DNA of 64,000 nucleotides from Streptomyces huiliensis. Its GTDB lineage: Bacteria; Actinomycetota; Actinomycetes; Streptomycetales; Streptomycetaceae. The DNA lies in assembly GCF_020037025.1 (NCBI RefSeq), contig NZ_JAIQLH010000043.1, positions 1 through 64,000 of the forward strand, given 5' to 3'. Of this stretch, positions 8,396 to 17,636 are shown one piece after another (the stretch's first letter is position 1; each line of letters starts with the position of its first letter). Under the pieces are notes generated by a model. The model was not told where the DNA came from. It did not search any database and saw only the letters and a program-made list of their open reading frames with translations. A program made the translations under genes and the position numbers.

Positions 8396-9901
8396 ATGAC
8401 GAGCAGCACCGAGACCACCGCCACCACCCCGCAGGTTGCGGTCAACGACATCGGTAACGAGGAAGCCTTCCTCGCCGCGATCGACGAGACGATCAAGTAC
8501 TTCAACGACGGCGACATCGTCGACGGCGTCATCGTGAAGGTCGACCGGGACGAGGTCCTGCTCGACATCGGTTACAAGACCGAAGGCGTCATCCCTTCCC
8601 GCGAGCTCTCGATCAAGCACGACGTCGACCCCAATGAGGTCGTCAGCGTCGGTGACCAGGTCGAGGCCCTCGTTCTCCAGAAGGAGGACAAGGAAGGCCG
8701 CCTGATCCTCTCGAAGAAGCGCGCCCAGTACGAGCGTGCCTGGGGCACCATCGAGAAGATCAAGGAAGAGGACGGGATCGTCACCGGTACCGTCATCGAG
8801 GTCGTCAAGGGTGGTCTCATCCTCGACATCGGCCTCCGCGGCTTCCTCCCGGCCTCCCTGGTCGAGATGCGCCGCGTCCGCGACCTCCAGCCCTACGTGG
8901 GCAAGGAGCTCGAGGCGAAGATCATCGAGCTGGACAAGAACCGCAACAACGTGGTCCTGTCCCGCCGCGCCTGGCTGGAGCAGACCCAGAGCGAGGTCCG
9001 CCAGACCTTCCTCACCACCCTCCAGAAGGGTCAGGTGCGCTCCGGCGTCGTCTCCTCCATCGTCAACTTCGGTGCCTTCGTGGACCTGGGTGGCGTCGAC
9101 GGTCTCGTCCACGTCTCCGAGCTGTCCTGGAAGCACATCGACCACCCCTCCGAGGTCGTCGAGGTCGGCCAGGAGGTCACGGTCGAGGTCCTGGACGTCG
9201 ACATGGACCGCGAGCGCGTCTCCCTGTCGCTCAAGGCCACCCAGGAAGACCCGTGGCAGCAGTTCGCCCGGACCCACCAGATCGGTCAGGTCGTCCCGGG
9301 TAAGGTCACCAAGCTCGTTCCCTTCGGTGCGTTCGTGCGCGTCGACGAGGGCATCGAGGGCCTGGTCCACATCTCCGAGCTGGCCGAGCGCCACGTGGAG
9401 ATCCCGGAGCAGGTCGTCCAGGTCAACGACGAGATCTTCGTCAAGGTCATCGACATCGACCTCGAGCGCCGCCGCATCAGCCTCTCGCTGAAGCAGGCCA
9501 ACGAGTCCTTCGGTGCCGACCCGTCCGTGGTCGAGTTCGACCCGACCCTGTACGGCATGGCCGCGTCCTACGACGACCAGGGCAACTACATCTACCCCGA
9601 GGGCTTCGACCCCGAGGCCAACGACTGGCTGCCGGGTTACGAGAAGCAGCGCGAGGAGTGGGAGCGCCAGTACGCCGAGGCGCAGCAGCGCTTCGAGCAG
9701 CACCAGGCGCAGGTCATCAAGTCCCGCGAGGCCGACGAGCAGGCCGCTGCCGAGGGTGCTGCCGCTCCGGCCGCCGCCTCCGGTGCCGGCAACGTCTCCG
9801 GCGGTTCGTACTCCTCGGAGTCGGCCGACACCTCCGGCGCCCTGGCGTCGGACGAGGCGCTGGCCGCCCTCCGCGAGAAGCTCGCCGGCGGCCAGAGCTG
9901 A
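8396..9901 (+). CDS. rpsA: 30S ribosomal protein S1
   Basis: S1 helps mRNA bind the small ribosomal subunit. The 501 residues contain four S1 RNA-binding repeats at about 36-105, 122-187, 207-277 and 292-364, each with the GxV...GxFV/LxLG...GLVHxSEL pattern. Proteobacterial S1 has six repeats; four is the actinobacterial form. The C-terminal 130 residues are acidic, then glutamine-rich, then Ala/Ser/Gly-rich. The ATG at 8396 has GGAG 11 bases upstream. A vegetative promoter lies 200 bases upstream and a strong hairpin follows the stop. Codon bias is typical of a highly expressed gene. Confidence 0.97.
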   Translation: MTSSTETTATTPQVAVNDIGNEEAFLAAIDETIKYFNDGDIVDGVIVKVDRDEVLLDIGYKTEGVIPSRELSIKHDVDPNEVVSVGDQVEALVLQKEDKEGRLILSKKRAQYERAWGTIEKIKEEDGIVTGTVIEVVKGGLILDIGLRGFLPASLVEMRRVRDLQPYVGKELEAKIIELDKNRNNVVLSRRAWLEQTQSEVRQTFLTTLQKGQVRSGVVSSIVNFGAFVDLGGVDGLVHVSELSWKHIDHPSEVVEVGQEVTVEVLDVDMDRERVSLSLKATQEDPWQQFARTHQIGQVVPGKVTKLVPFGAFVRVDEGIEGLVHISELAERHVEIPEQVVQVNDEIFVKVIDIDLERRRISLSLKQANESFGADPSVVEFDPTLYGMAASYDDQGNYIYPEGFDPEANDWLPGYEKQREEWERQYAEAQQRFEQHQAQVIKSREADEQAAAEGAAAPAAASGAGNVSGGSYSSESADTSGALASDEALAALREKLAGGQS

Positions 9902-9934
9902 GGCTCTGACCGGCCGCGGCTGACCGCAGGCTGA

Positions 9935-9972
9935 CGTGAGGCCCGTTCCCCTTCGGGGGAGCGGGCCTCACG
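9935..9972 (+). terminator. rpsA terminator hairpin
   Basis: A 17-bp stem with one G-U pair, capped by a tight TTCG-like loop, begins 34 bases after the rpsA stop codon. Confidence 0.8.
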
Positions 9973-9993
9973 CGTGTTTCCGGGACCGTGCGG

Positions 9994-10020
9994 GGAATGG
10001 CCGGGGCGACCAAGAGCGTT
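9994..10020 (+). promoter_or_regulatory. possible sigma-R-like promoter upstream of PAC2 gene
   Basis: GGAAT at 9994-9998 and GTT at 10018-10020 are 19 bases apart. The thiol-stress sigma factor SigR normally prefers GGAAT-N18-GTT, so the spacing is one base long. It lies 34 bases before the GTG of the PAC2 gene. Confidence 0.35.
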
Positions 10021-10053
10021 CCCTCCCACAGAACATGAGGAGGAACGGTCACC

Positions 10054-10998
10054 GTGTTGGATCCGCAGGGTTTGTACGAATGGGAGCCCAAGGGGCTCGC
10101 CGTGGCCGACCTGGCCCTGGCTCAGGAAACCGCCGGCCTGGTCATGCTCTACCACTTCGAGGGGTACATCGACGCCGGAGCGACCGGCGAGCAGATCGTC
10201 GAGCGGCTGCTCGACCAGCTGCCGAACCAGGTCGTGGCCCGCTTCGACCACGACCGGCTCGTCGACTACCGGGCCCGCCGCCCGCTGCTGACCTTCCAGC
10301 GGGACCGCTGGAGCTCCTACGAGGCCCCCGCCATCGAGCTGCGGCTGGTGCAGGACGCCACCGGCGCGCCGTTCCTCCTGCTCTCCGGGCCGGAGCCGGA
10401 CGTCGAGTGGGAGCGGTTCGCCGCCGCCGTACGGCAGTTGGTGGAGCGGCTGAACGTGCGTCTTTCGGTCAACTTCCACGGCATCCCGATGGGCGTGCCG
10501 CACACCCGGCCCGTCGGCATCACCCCGCACGGCAACCGCGCGGAGCTCGTCCCGGGAAACCGCGGGCACTTCGACGAGGCGCAGGTGCCCGGCAGCGCCG
10601 AGGCGCTCCTCGAGTATCGGCTGGCGGAGGCGGGCCACGACGTCCTGGGCATCGCCGCCCACGTCCCGCACTACATCGCCCGCTCGCCGTACCCGGACGC
10701 CGCGCTGGTCACCCTGGAGGCGATCACCTCGGCCACCGGCCTGGTGCTGCCCAACGCCGCGCACACGCTGCGCAGTCAGGCGCTGCGCACCCAGGAGGAG
10801 ATCGAGCGGCAGGTCGCCGAGGGGGACGAGGAGCTGGTGGCGCTCGTCCGCGGGCTGGAGCACCAGTACGACGCGGTGGCCGGCGCGGAGACGCGCGGGA
10901 ACCTCGTCGCCGAGCCGCTGGAACTGCCGTCCGCCGATGAACTCGGCGCGGAGTTCGAGCGGTTCCTCGCCGACCGGGAGGGCGAGGGCGGCCGGTGA
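10054..10998 (+). CDS. PAC2-family protein (proteasome assembly chaperone 2-like)
   Basis: This 314-residue protein has the actinobacterial PAC2 fold: [17 protein letters not shown] near residue 30, the [14 protein letters not shown] block near 147, and [14 protein letters not shown] near 205. PAC2 proteins are named after a eukaryotic proteasome-assembly factor; the bacterial role is not settled. The GTG start at 10054 has GAGGAGG-type Shine-Dalgarno sequence ending about 10 bases upstream. coaE starts 25 bases after its stop, so the two may be co-transcribed. No signal peptide or membrane segment is visible. Confidence 0.82.
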   Translation: MLDPQGLYEWEPKGLAVADLALAQETAGLVMLYHFEGYIDAGATGEQIVERLLDQLPNQVVARFDHDRLVDYRARRPLLTFQRDRWSSYEAPAIELRLVQDATGAPFLLLSGPEPDVEWERFAAAVRQLVERLNVRLSVNFHGIPMGVPHTRPVGITPHGNRAELVPGNRGHFDEAQVPGSAEALLEYRLAEAGHDVLGIAAHVPHYIARSPYPDAALVTLEAITSATGLVLPNAAHTLRSQALRTQEEIERQVAEGDEELVALVRGLEHQYDAVAGAETRGNLVAEPLELPSADELGAEFERFLADREGEGGR

Positions 10999-11023
10999 AC
11001 CGGCGGCCGATAGCGTGGGGCTC

Positions 11024-11632
11024 ATGCTGAAGGTGGGTCTCACGGGCGGTATCGGTGCGGGGAAGAGCGAGGTGTCGCGCCGGCTGGCCGCGCACGGGGC
11101 GGTGGTCGTCGACTCGGACGTGATCGCCCGGGAGGTGGTGGCGCCGGGGACGCCCGGACTGGCCGCGGTGGTCGCCGAGTTCGGCCCCGGGGTGCTGGCC
11201 GCGGACGGCTCGCTGGACCGCCCCCGCCTCGGCGCGGTCGTCTTCGCCGACGCGGGGCGGCTGGCCGCGCTCAACGCCATCGTGCACCCGCTGGTACGGG
11301 CCCGGTCGGCCGAGCTGGAGGCCGCGGCGGCGCCGGACGCGGTCGTCGTGCACGACGTGCCGCTGCTGGTCGAGAACGGCCTCGCGCCGCTGTACGACGT
11401 GGTGGTCGTGGTCGACGCCCGGGAGGACACGCGGCTGGACCGGCTGGTGCGGCTGCGGGGCATGGCGCCGGAGGAGGCGCGGGCCCGGATGGCCGCCCAG
11501 GCCACGCGCGAGCAGCGGCTCGCGGCGGCCGACGTCGTGATCGCCAACGACGGCCCGGTGGCCGAGCTGGAGGCCCGGGTGGACGAGGTGTGGGCCGGGC
11601 TGTGCGCGCGGGCGGCCGAGCGGCGGGCATGA
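11024..11632 (+). CDS. coaE: dephospho-CoA kinase
   Basis: CoaE phosphorylates dephospho-CoA, the last step of coenzyme A synthesis. The 202-residue protein opens with the P-loop [13 protein letters not shown] at about residues 5-17. The family [10 protein letters not shown] motif follows near 31, with the lid/CoA region [23 protein letters not shown] near 107. The length is that of a plain CoaE, without the C-terminal GrpB extension seen in mycobacteria. The ATG at 11024 is the only start in keeping with the family; the frame runs open to 10937. A TAGCGT -10-like box 9 bases upstream could give a leaderless transcript. Confidence 0.94.
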   Translation: MLKVGLTGGIGAGKSEVSRRLAAHGAVVVDSDVIAREVVAPGTPGLAAVVAEFGPGVLAADGSLDRPRLGAVVFADAGRLAALNAIVHPLVRARSAELEAAAAPDAVVVHDVPLLVENGLAPLYDVVVVVDAREDTRLDRLVRLRGMAPEEARARMAAQATREQRLAAADVVIANDGPVAELEARVDEVWAGLCARAAERRA

Positions 11633-11669
11633 GGGCGAGCCGGGGAGCGCGGGGCGCGGGGCGCGGCCG

Positions 11670-11695
11670 GGAATAGGGCTTGACGCCCCGGCGTT
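11670..11695 (+). promoter_or_regulatory. sigma-R-like promoter of TPR gene
   Basis: GGAAT at 11670-11674 and GTT at 11693-11695 are separated by exactly 18 bases, an exact match to the SigR (thiol-oxidative stress) consensus. The downstream GTG is about 60 bases away. It is a sequence match only. Confidence 0.5.
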
Positions 11696-11760
11696 GTGCG
11701 GGCGCATCCTCCCGGATCCTCCGGCATCCTCCGGGAGTACGACAGGGAAGGACCGTGCCC

Positions 11761-12129
11761 GTGGCCGAGCCGACACCCGAGACCCACGTCATCGACTTCC
11801 GCTCCGCCGAGCGGCTGCTGGACGCCCGCGACCCGCGCGGCGCCGTCAAGTTGCTGGACTCGGTCATCGCCTCCCATCCGGAGAACACCGCGGCCCGCCT
11901 GCTGCGGGCGCGCGCCTACTTCGCCGCCGCCCGGCTCCGGCCGGCCGAGCGGGAGTTCCAGCACGTGCTGGAACGCGAGCCGGACAACGCCTTCGCGCAC
12001 TTCGCCCTGGCCCGGACCCTCGTGCGGGACGGCCGGCCGGAGGAGGCCGTACGGCACTTCCGGCTCGCCGCGGCGCTCGACCCCCGGCCGGACTTCGTGG
12101 CGGCGGCCCGCTTCGACGAAAAGGGCTGA
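11761..12129 (+). CDS. tetratricopeptide-repeat protein
   Basis: This roughly 122-residue protein is built of TPR-like helical pairs: AERLLDARDPRGAVKLLDSVIASHP, then NTAARLLRARAYFAAARLRPAEREFQHVLEREP and NAFAHFALARTLVRDGRPEEAVRHFRLAAALDP. TPRs mediate protein contacts; no partner is apparent. Two GTG codons compete: 11755 (VPVAEPTP) lies only 2 bases after AGGGAAGGA, while 11761 (VAEPTP) has a normal 8-base spacing, so I prefer 11761. A sigma-R-like promoter lies upstream. The gene converges on the small membrane-protein gene at 12147. Confidence 0.8.
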   Translation: MAEPTPETHVIDFRSAERLLDARDPRGAVKLLDSVIASHPENTAARLLRARAYFAAARLRPAEREFQHVLEREPDNAFAHFALARTLVRDGRPEEAVRHFRLAAALDPRPDFVAAARFDEKG

Positions 12130-12146
12130 GGCACGGGAGCGCGCGG

Positions 12147-12428
12147 TCAGGGGCTCGGGCCCGGCGGCCTCCCGTCGTCGAGCGGCTCGTACGGCGGGAC
12201 GTCGCGGCCCGGCTGGTAGTGCGCGCCCTGGCGGATGTGGTGGATCACCACCGTCAGGTCGGCGAGCGTCACCAGGGCCAGCGCCGCGAAGGCCGCCGCC
12301 CAGCCGGGATGGCCGGTGAGGGCGAACAGCGCGGCGCCCGCGCCGGAGAACACCAGGCCGAGGACGGCCAGCCCGCAGCGTAGCCGCAACGGGCTGCGGG
12401 CCGTGAGGGGCTCGTTTCCCGTACGCAT
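12147..12428 (-). CDS. small two-helix membrane protein, DUF6343-like
   Basis: This 93-residue protein has two hydrophobic segments at about residues 16-36 and 42-60, followed by a short polar tail with HIRQGAHYQPGRDVPPY. From memory this resembles the DUF6343 family next to TPR genes in Streptomyces; the function is unknown. The ATG at 12428 (MRTGNEP) has GGGGAG about 9 bases upstream. An in-frame ATG at 12437 is directly abutted by that site and is less likely. Confidence 0.65.
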   Translation of the reverse strand: MRTGNEPLTARSPLRLRCGLAVLGLVFSGAGAALFALTGHPGWAAAFAALALVTLADLTVVIHHIRQGAHYQPGRDVPPYEPLDDGRPPGPSP

Positions 12429-12487
12429 GGGCACCATCTCCCCACACCATCTCCCCTCCCAGGATCCACCCTCCGCGGCCGCCGGGG

Positions 12488-13945
12488 TCAGATCAGCTGC
12501 CGTATCTCGCCCCGGACGCGGTAGAAGCCCCCCGAGGCCGGGGCGAGGGCGTCGACGACGTAGCGGGCGCCCGCCCGGCGGATGTGGCGCGGGAACTGGA
12601 CGTTCCAGGCGGGCTCGTAGCCGTCGGAGACCACGTGCACACGGAGCCGGCCGCCCTCCTGGACACACTCGACCACGACGCCGCCCGACGCCGGGACGGC
12701 CTCGACGGTGGCCACCGTGGTCGCCGGGGTGTAGGTGGGCAGGGCGGCGGCCGACTTGATGTCGCGCGGCACCGGGACGGTGCCGGAACGGGCGGCGGAG
12801 ATCGCGGCGTCCGAGGCGTCCACGCAGACCAGGGAGCCGTCCGTGGTGACCATGTAGAGCCGCTCGTCCAGATACTGCATGGACAGCGCCGAGCCGCTGC
12901 CCGTGCCGAGCTTCCACAGGCGGGTGCCGTCGGCGTCGAAGCAGTAGACGGACGAGGAGTTGTCGCCCGCGAAGACGTACCGCCCGCCGGGGGCGGTGGC
13001 GCAGGAGTAGACGACGGCGTCGCAGCGGTAGGTGGCCTCGATCCGGCCCGTCGCCTTCGACAGCCGCTGCACGCTGCGCCGGGCGGTGCCCGCGTAGACG
13101 GAGCGGTCCTCCTGCCAGCCGAACAGGACCGGGCCGTCGGTCGCTGAGTGCCAGAGCCGGCCGCCGCCGTCGGGGGCGTAGGCGGTCACGCCCGCGGAGT
13201 GGCCGTGGTAGACGGCGTGCGCGTCCCGGCGGACCATCCACGCGTAGGTGCCGTCGCTCCGGCGCGACCACTGGTGCTCGTCCTCGTGGTCGATGACGGT
13301 CAGGCCACCGTCCCGGTCGGCCACGTTGAGTACGCCCTCGTGGATGTCCAGCCAGAAGATGTCGACGGAGGCCGTGACCTCGTAGGCCGCGAACGGGAGC
13401 TTGGACGACAGGTCGTAGACGGTGCCGTCGTCGCACCCGGCGTAGATCCAGAAGTCGTCCGCCACCAGGCACTTGACGCCGTCCGGCAGTCTGTAGCGGG
13501 CGAGGACCTCGCCGCCGTGGCCGAGTGTGAAGACGTCGCCGTCCTGGTTGCCGACCCAGCAGCGGTCCTCGTCGACGTGGATGCCGAAGGCCGCCGCGCC
13601 CGTGCGGAAGCGCCACAGCACCGGGGCGACCGCGCGGGCGGTCGAGGGGGCCGAGGCCACCTGGCGGCGCGTCACCGGGCGCGCCGCCCGGCCGCCCGGC
13701 TCGGCCGGGGCGTAGCCCTTGCGGACCTTCTCCCCGACCTTCTTCGCCGCGGCGGCCCGTGCCTTGTCCTCCGTGGCGAAGGACGACGTCTGCGTCTGCC
13801 CCGCCGCGCCGATCCGGCCGTAGCGGACGGTGACGGTCGTGCCGTCCACCGTCACCTCGTAGAACTTGTGCGCGCCGGCGCCCTCCTGCGAGAGCTCCAG
13901 GTAGGTGCGCTCGGACGCGCCGGACGCGGACGGTGTGACGGACAT
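12488..13945 (-). CDS. WGR-domain / beta-propeller protein
   Basis: The 485-residue product begins with a WGR domain (about residues 12-85: LELSQEGAGAHKFYEVTVDG, VRYGRIGAAGQTQ, then a lysine-rich helix). WGR domains are best known from poly(ADP-ribose) polymerases and other DNA-damage proteins and probably bind nucleic acid. The rest (about 100-485) is a run of WD40/PQQ-like blades with repeated GxVxxLS, DGxVxxxD and VYAGxx patterns, so it is probably a propeller scaffold. No enzymatic motif is visible. The ATG at 13945 follows a G-rich site. An exact RecA-independent DNA-damage promoter lies about 50 bases upstream, supporting a stress role. Confidence 0.8.
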   Translation of the reverse strand: MSVTPSASGASERTYLELSQEGAGAHKFYEVTVDGTTVTVRYGRIGAAGQTQTSSFATEDKARAAAAKKVGEKVRKGYAPAEPGGRAARPVTRRQVASAPSTARAVAPVLWRFRTGAAAFGIHVDEDRCWVGNQDGDVFTLGHGGEVLARYRLPDGVKCLVADDFWIYAGCDDGTVYDLSSKLPFAAYEVTASVDIFWLDIHEGVLNVADRDGGLTVIDHEDEHQWSRRSDGTYAWMVRRDAHAVYHGHSAGVTAYAPDGGGRLWHSATDGPVLFGWQEDRSVYAGTARRSVQRLSKATGRIEATYRCDAVVYSCATAPGGRYVFAGDNSSSVYCFDADGTRLWKLGTGSGSALSMQYLDERLYMVTTDGSLVCVDASDAAISAARSGTVPVPRDIKSAAALPTYTPATTVATVEAVPASGGVVVECVQEGGRLRVHVVSDGYEPAWNVQFPRHIRRAGARYVVDALAPASGGFYRVRGEIRQLI

Positions 13946-13996
13946 GGCAGGCCCCCTTCCCCGACGGCCTCGGACGGCCGCCCTTCACTGCCCGGA

Positions 13997-14019
13997 ACGT
14001 TAGGGGGTACCACTGACAA
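13997..14019 (-). promoter_or_regulatory. PafBC-type DNA-damage promoter of WGR gene
   Basis: On the minus strand TTGTCAGTG (14019-14011), eight bases, and TAACGT (14002-13997) match the RecA-independent DNA-damage consensus TTGTCRGTG-N8-TAnnnT at every fixed position. It predicts a leader of about 45 nt to the ATG at 13945. Confidence 0.7.
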
Positions 14020-14064
14020 CGGGCCGTTTCCGCAGGTCAGGCCGCGTAGGTGAGGCCGCGCCGA

Positions 14065-15033
14065 TCAGGCGGCGTCGGGGACGTCCGCCAGGGTGAGCGG
14101 TCCCTCCGCGTCCTCCTCCAGCGCGTCCGCGATCACGTGCGGCGCGTTGGTGATGATCGCGTCCACGCCGAGGTGCGCCAGGGCGACGGCGCGGTCGGGG
14201 TCGTCCACGGTCCAGGCGGAGACCTCCAGCCGCCGCCCGTGCGGGCCCTTGACCGCGTGCACGGACCGCACCCAGGCCGCGTCGACCTTCTTGTGGTCGG
14301 GGTTGATCTGGTCGGCGAACTTGGCGTAGTCGCGGAGTTCGGCGGGCTTCGGCGCGCCGAGGAAGCCGGTCTTCACGTCGGGGCGCAGGCCGTGGAAGGT
14401 CTTGAGGGAGGCGGCGTCGAAGCTCTGGACGACCAGCCGGCCGCCGACGTGCCGCCGGTCGAGCCAGCCGGTCCGGCGGAGCTCCGCGACCAGCTGGCGC
14501 TCGATGCCGGGGTACAGCTCGGGCGCCTTGACCTCCAGCAGCAGCTTCTGGCGGTTGTGGTCGACGCGCCGCAGGTAGCTGTCGAGGGTGGGGACGCGCT
14601 CGCCGGCGAAGCGGCGGTCGAACCAACTGCCCGCGTCCAGCTTGCGGATCTCGGCGAGGGTGAAGTCGCCGACCTTCCAGGGCGCCCGGCCGGGGAAGCG
14701 CTTCTTGACGTCGGTGGTGCGGGTGAGGGTGGTGTCGTGGATGACGACCAGCTTGCCGTCCTTGGTGCGCTGGACGTCGTTCTCGACCCAGCCGACGCCC
14801 AGCCGGGCGGCTCTGTCGATGGAGGCGAGGGTGTTCTCGGGGGCCTGGACCGGCACCCCGCGGTGCCCGATCGTCAGCGGCACCCGGGCGCGGGCCGTGG
14901 CGGCGGTGTCCGGTGCGGCGTCGGTGTCCGGCGCGGCCTCGGCGGCCGGTGCGACCAGGCCCAGCGCGACCGGGACGGTCACGGCCAGGCCCAGGAGGGT
15001 GCGGGTCACGGGGGAGGCGGGGCGGATGCGCAT
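14065..15033 (-). CDS. secreted glycerophosphodiester phosphodiesterase
   Basis: GDPD enzymes hydrolyse glycerophosphodiesters from phospholipid turnover to glycerol-3-phosphate and an alcohol. The 322-residue precursor has a Sec signal: a short basic start [11 protein letters not shown], then a hydrophobic stretch ending PAAEAAP. The catalytic signature [20 protein letters not shown] follows near residue 52. Next come [19 protein letters not shown] (metal ligand and second histidine) near 78 and a C-terminal [13 protein letters not shown] block. It has the TIM-barrel length. The ATG at 15033 is preceded by GAGGAG. The open frame extends to 15084 but would add residues before the signal peptide. 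Probably acts outside the cell to recover phosphate or glycerol. Confidence 0.9.
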   Translation of the reverse strand: MRIRPASPVTRTLLGLAVTVPVALGLVAPAAEAAPDTDAAPDTAATARARVPLTIGHRGVPVQAPENTLASIDRAARLGVGWVENDVQRTKDGKLVVIHDTTLTRTTDVKKRFPGRAPWKVGDFTLAEIRKLDAGSWFDRRFAGERVPTLDSYLRRVDHNRQKLLLEVKAPELYPGIERQLVAELRRTGWLDRRHVGGRLVVQSFDAASLKTFHGLRPDVKTGFLGAPKPAELRDYAKFADQINPDHKKVDAAWVRSVHAVKGPHGRRLEVSAWTVDDPDRAVALAHLGVDAIITNAPHVIADALEEDAEGPLTLADVPDAA

Positions 15034-15100
15034 CGGGGCTCCTCGCGGCGTCCGGGGTGCCGGGCGCGGTGGCGCCCGGTCCATGGCGTACGGAGACGGC

Positions 15101-15118
15101 GTACGAAGACAGTCGTAC
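15101..15118. promoter_or_regulatory. inverted repeat in GDPD upstream region
   Basis: GTACGA and TCGTAC arms of 6 bp are separated by 6 bases, about 70 bases upstream of the GDPD start. It could be an operator for the glycerophosphodiesterase gene. Nothing identifies the regulator. Confidence 0.3.
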
Positions 15119-15232
15119 CGGAAACCCCCGCCTCCGCGCAGCAGGAAGGACGGTCGGGCGGCAGATCGTCCGCCGGATCCTCACACCCCGTCCACCTGGG
15201 AAAACCGCAGGTGAGGGCCGCCGCACCGGCCG

Positions 15233-15255
15233 TTGTCAGTGGCAGGTCGTACGGT
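15233..15255 (+). promoter_or_regulatory. PafBC-type DNA-damage promoter of uvrB
   Basis: TTGTCAGTG (15233-15241), eight bases, then TACGGT (15250-15255) match the consensus TTGTCRGTG-N8-TAnnnT exactly. The -10 box ends 6 bases before the ATG at 15262, so the uvrB mRNA is probably leaderless. Confidence 0.75.
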
Positions 15256-15261
15256 GGTTCC

Positions 15262-17394
15262 ATGCGGCCCGTTTCCCACATCGAACGCAAGGTGGCGCCT
15301 TTCGAGGTCGTCAGCCCCTACCAGCCCAGCGGTGACCAGCCGACGGCCATCGCCGAGCTGGAGAAGCGCATCCGCGCGGGCGAGAAGGACGTCGTCCTGC
15401 TCGGCGCGACCGGTACCGGCAAGTCGGCGACCACGGCGTGGATGATCGAGAAGCTCCAGCGGCCGACGCTCGTCATGGCGCCCAACAAGACGCTCGCGGC
15501 ACAGCTCGCCAACGAGTTCCGCGAGCTCCTGCCCAACAACGCGGTCGAGTACTTCGTCTCGTACTACGACTACTACCAGCCCGAGGCGTACGTCCCCCAG
15601 TCGGACACCTACATCGAGAAGGACTCCTCGATCAACGAGGAGGTGGAGCGGCTGCGCCACTCCGCGACCAACTCGCTGCTCACCCGGCGGGACGTGGTCG
15701 TGGTGGCCTCCGTGTCCTGCATCTACGGCCTGGGCACGCCCCAGGAGTACGTGGACCGCATGGTCCCGCTCAAGGTCGGCGAGGAGATCGACCGGGACGA
15801 GCTGCTGCGCCGCTTCGTGGAGATCCAGTACACGCGCAACGACCTGGCCTTCACCCGCGGCACCTTCCGGGTGCGCGGGGACACCATCGAGATCTTCCCG
15901 GTCTACGAGGAACTGGCCGTCCGCATCGAGATGTTCGGCGACGAGATCGAGGCGCTGTCCACGCTGCACCCGCTGACCGGCGAGGTCATCTCCGACGACC
16001 GGGAGCTGTACGTCTTCCCCGCCAGCCACTACGTCGCCGGCCCCGAGCGGATGGAGAAGGCCATCGCCGGGATCGAGGCGGAGCTGGAGGAGACCCTGGC
16101 GCGCATGGAGAAGCAGGGCAAGCTGCTGGAGGCCCAGCGGCTGCGCATGCGCACCACGTACGACATCGAGATGATGCGTCAGATCGGCTCCTGCTCCGGC
16201 ATCGAGAACTACTCGCTGCACATGGACGACCGCGAGCCCGGCTCCCCGCCCAACACCCTGCTGGACTTCTTCCCCGACGACTTCCTCCTGGTCATCGACG
16301 AGTCGCACGTCACCGTGCCGCAGATCGGCGCCATGTACGAGGGCGACGCCTCCCGCAAGCGGACGCTGGTCGAGCACGGCTTCCGGCTGCCGTCCGCCAT
16401 GGACAACCGGCCGCTGAAGTGGGAGGAGTTCACCGAGCGCATCGGGCAGACCGTCTACCTGTCCGCGACGCCCGGCAAGTACGAGCTGGCGAAGGGCGAC
16501 GGCTACGTCGAGCAGATCATCCGGCCCACCGGGCTGGTCGACCCGGAGGTCGTCGTCAAGCCGACCGAGGGCCAGATCGACGACCTGGTGCACGAGATCC
16601 GCGAGCGCACCGAGAAGGACGAGCGGGTCCTGGTGACGACGCTCACCAAGAAGATGGCCGAGGACCTGACGGACTACTTCCTGGAGCTCGGCATCCAGGT
16701 GCGCTACCTGCACAGCGACGTCGACACCCTGCGCCGCATCGAGCTGCTGCGCGAGCTGCGGGCCGGCGAGTACGACGTGCTGGTGGGCATCAACCTGCTG
16801 CGCGAGGGCCTCGACCTGCCCGAGGTGTCGCTGGTGGCGATCCTCGACGCCGACAAGGAGGGCTTCCTGCGCTCCGGCACGTCGCTGATCCAGACCATCG
16901 GCCGCGCGGCGCGCAACGTCTCCGGCCAGGTGCACATGTACGCCGACAAGATCACTCCGGCGATGGAGAAGGCCATCGAGGAGACCAACCGGCGCCGCGC
17001 CAAGCAGATCGCGTACAACAAGGAGCGGGGCATCGACCCGCAGCCGCTGCGGAAGAAGATCGGTGACATCGTCGCCACCATCGTCCGCGAGGAGATCGAC
17101 ACCCAGGAGCTGCTGGGCACGGGCTACCGGAAGCCGGCGGAGGGCAAGGACGGCGAGAAGAAGGGGAAGGCCCCCGTCCCGACGGCCGCCGGCGGCGGCA
17201 AGAAGGGCAAGGCCAAGGCGGCCGTCGCGACCGACCGGCCGGCGGCGGAACTGGCCCAGCTCATCGAGGACATGACGGACCGCATGCGGGCGGCCGCCGC
17301 GGAGCTCCAGTTCGAGGTCGCCGCGCGGCTGCGGGACGAGGTGGGCGAGCTCAAGAAGGAGCTGCGGCAGATGAAGGAGGCGGGGGTCTCCTGA
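15262..17394 (+). CDS. uvrB: excinuclease ABC subunit B
   Basis: UvrB is the damage-verifying subunit of nucleotide excision repair. It is loaded by UvrA2 and then recruits UvrC. The 710-residue protein has Walker A GATGTGKS near residue 49. The beta-hairpin that clamps DNA is at [12 protein letters not shown] near 102, DESH near 348, and QTIGRAARN near 554. The C-terminal UVR motif that binds UvrC is at LIEDMTDRM...[10 protein letters not shown] lysine/glycine-rich linker precedes the UVR motif. No Shine-Dalgarno site precedes the ATG at 15262; the DNA-damage promoter implies a leaderless transcript. The frame is open back to 14050, but that part is antisense to the GDPD gene. Confidence 0.97.
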   Translation: MRPVSHIERKVAPFEVVSPYQPSGDQPTAIAELEKRIRAGEKDVVLLGATGTGKSATTAWMIEKLQRPTLVMAPNKTLAAQLANEFRELLPNNAVEYFVSYYDYYQPEAYVPQSDTYIEKDSSINEEVERLRHSATNSLLTRRDVVVVASVSCIYGLGTPQEYVDRMVPLKVGEEIDRDELLRRFVEIQYTRNDLAFTRGTFRVRGDTIEIFPVYEELAVRIEMFGDEIEALSTLHPLTGEVISDDRELYVFPASHYVAGPERMEKAIAGIEAELEETLARMEKQGKLLEAQRLRMRTTYDIEMMRQIGSCSGIENYSLHMDDREPGSPPNTLLDFFPDDFLLVIDESHVTVPQIGAMYEGDASRKRTLVEHGFRLPSAMDNRPLKWEEFTERIGQTVYLSATPGKYELAKGDGYVEQIIRPTGLVDPEVVVKPTEGQIDDLVHEIRERTEKDERVLVTTLTKKMAEDLTDYFLELGIQVRYLHSDVDTLRRIELLRELRAGEYDVLVGINLLREGLDLPEVSLVAILDADKEGFLRSGTSLIQTIGRAARNVSGQVHMYADKITPAMEKAIEETNRRRAKQIAYNKERGIDPQPLRKKIGDIVATIVREEIDTQELLGTGYRKPAEGKDGEKKGKAPVPTAAGGGKKGKAKAAVATDRPAAELAQLIEDMTDRMRAAAAELQFEVAARLRDEVGELKKELRQMKEAGVS

Positions 17395-17636
17395 CGGTGC
17401 GTCCGCGCCACCGGCCCCGCGCGAAGCGCGTCCCGGAGCCGGCGGTGCGGAAGCCGCTGTTCCTTTGTCCGGAAAAGCCCGGCGGAGATGTTGCAAGACC
17501 GCCACAAACCGACCTGGGTGGAGCGGTCGGGAGCGGGAGTGCATAGGGTCGTTCCCATGCGCCGCGCACGCGCGCGGCGTTCCGGGGGACGCACCGTACG
17601 ACGGTGGCCGAACGACGACACGAGAAGGGACCGCGC

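Noticed and set aside
9637..12450. Open frame of 937 codons on the minus strand across rpsA, PAC2 gene and coaE
   Set aside because: It crosses three well-supported plus-strand genes and has no coherent protein features.
14050..15261. In-frame extension of uvrB upstream of its ATG
   Set aside because: These 404 codons are antisense to the GDPD gene and lack similarity to UvrB; the family N-terminus begins at 15262, beside the damage promoter.
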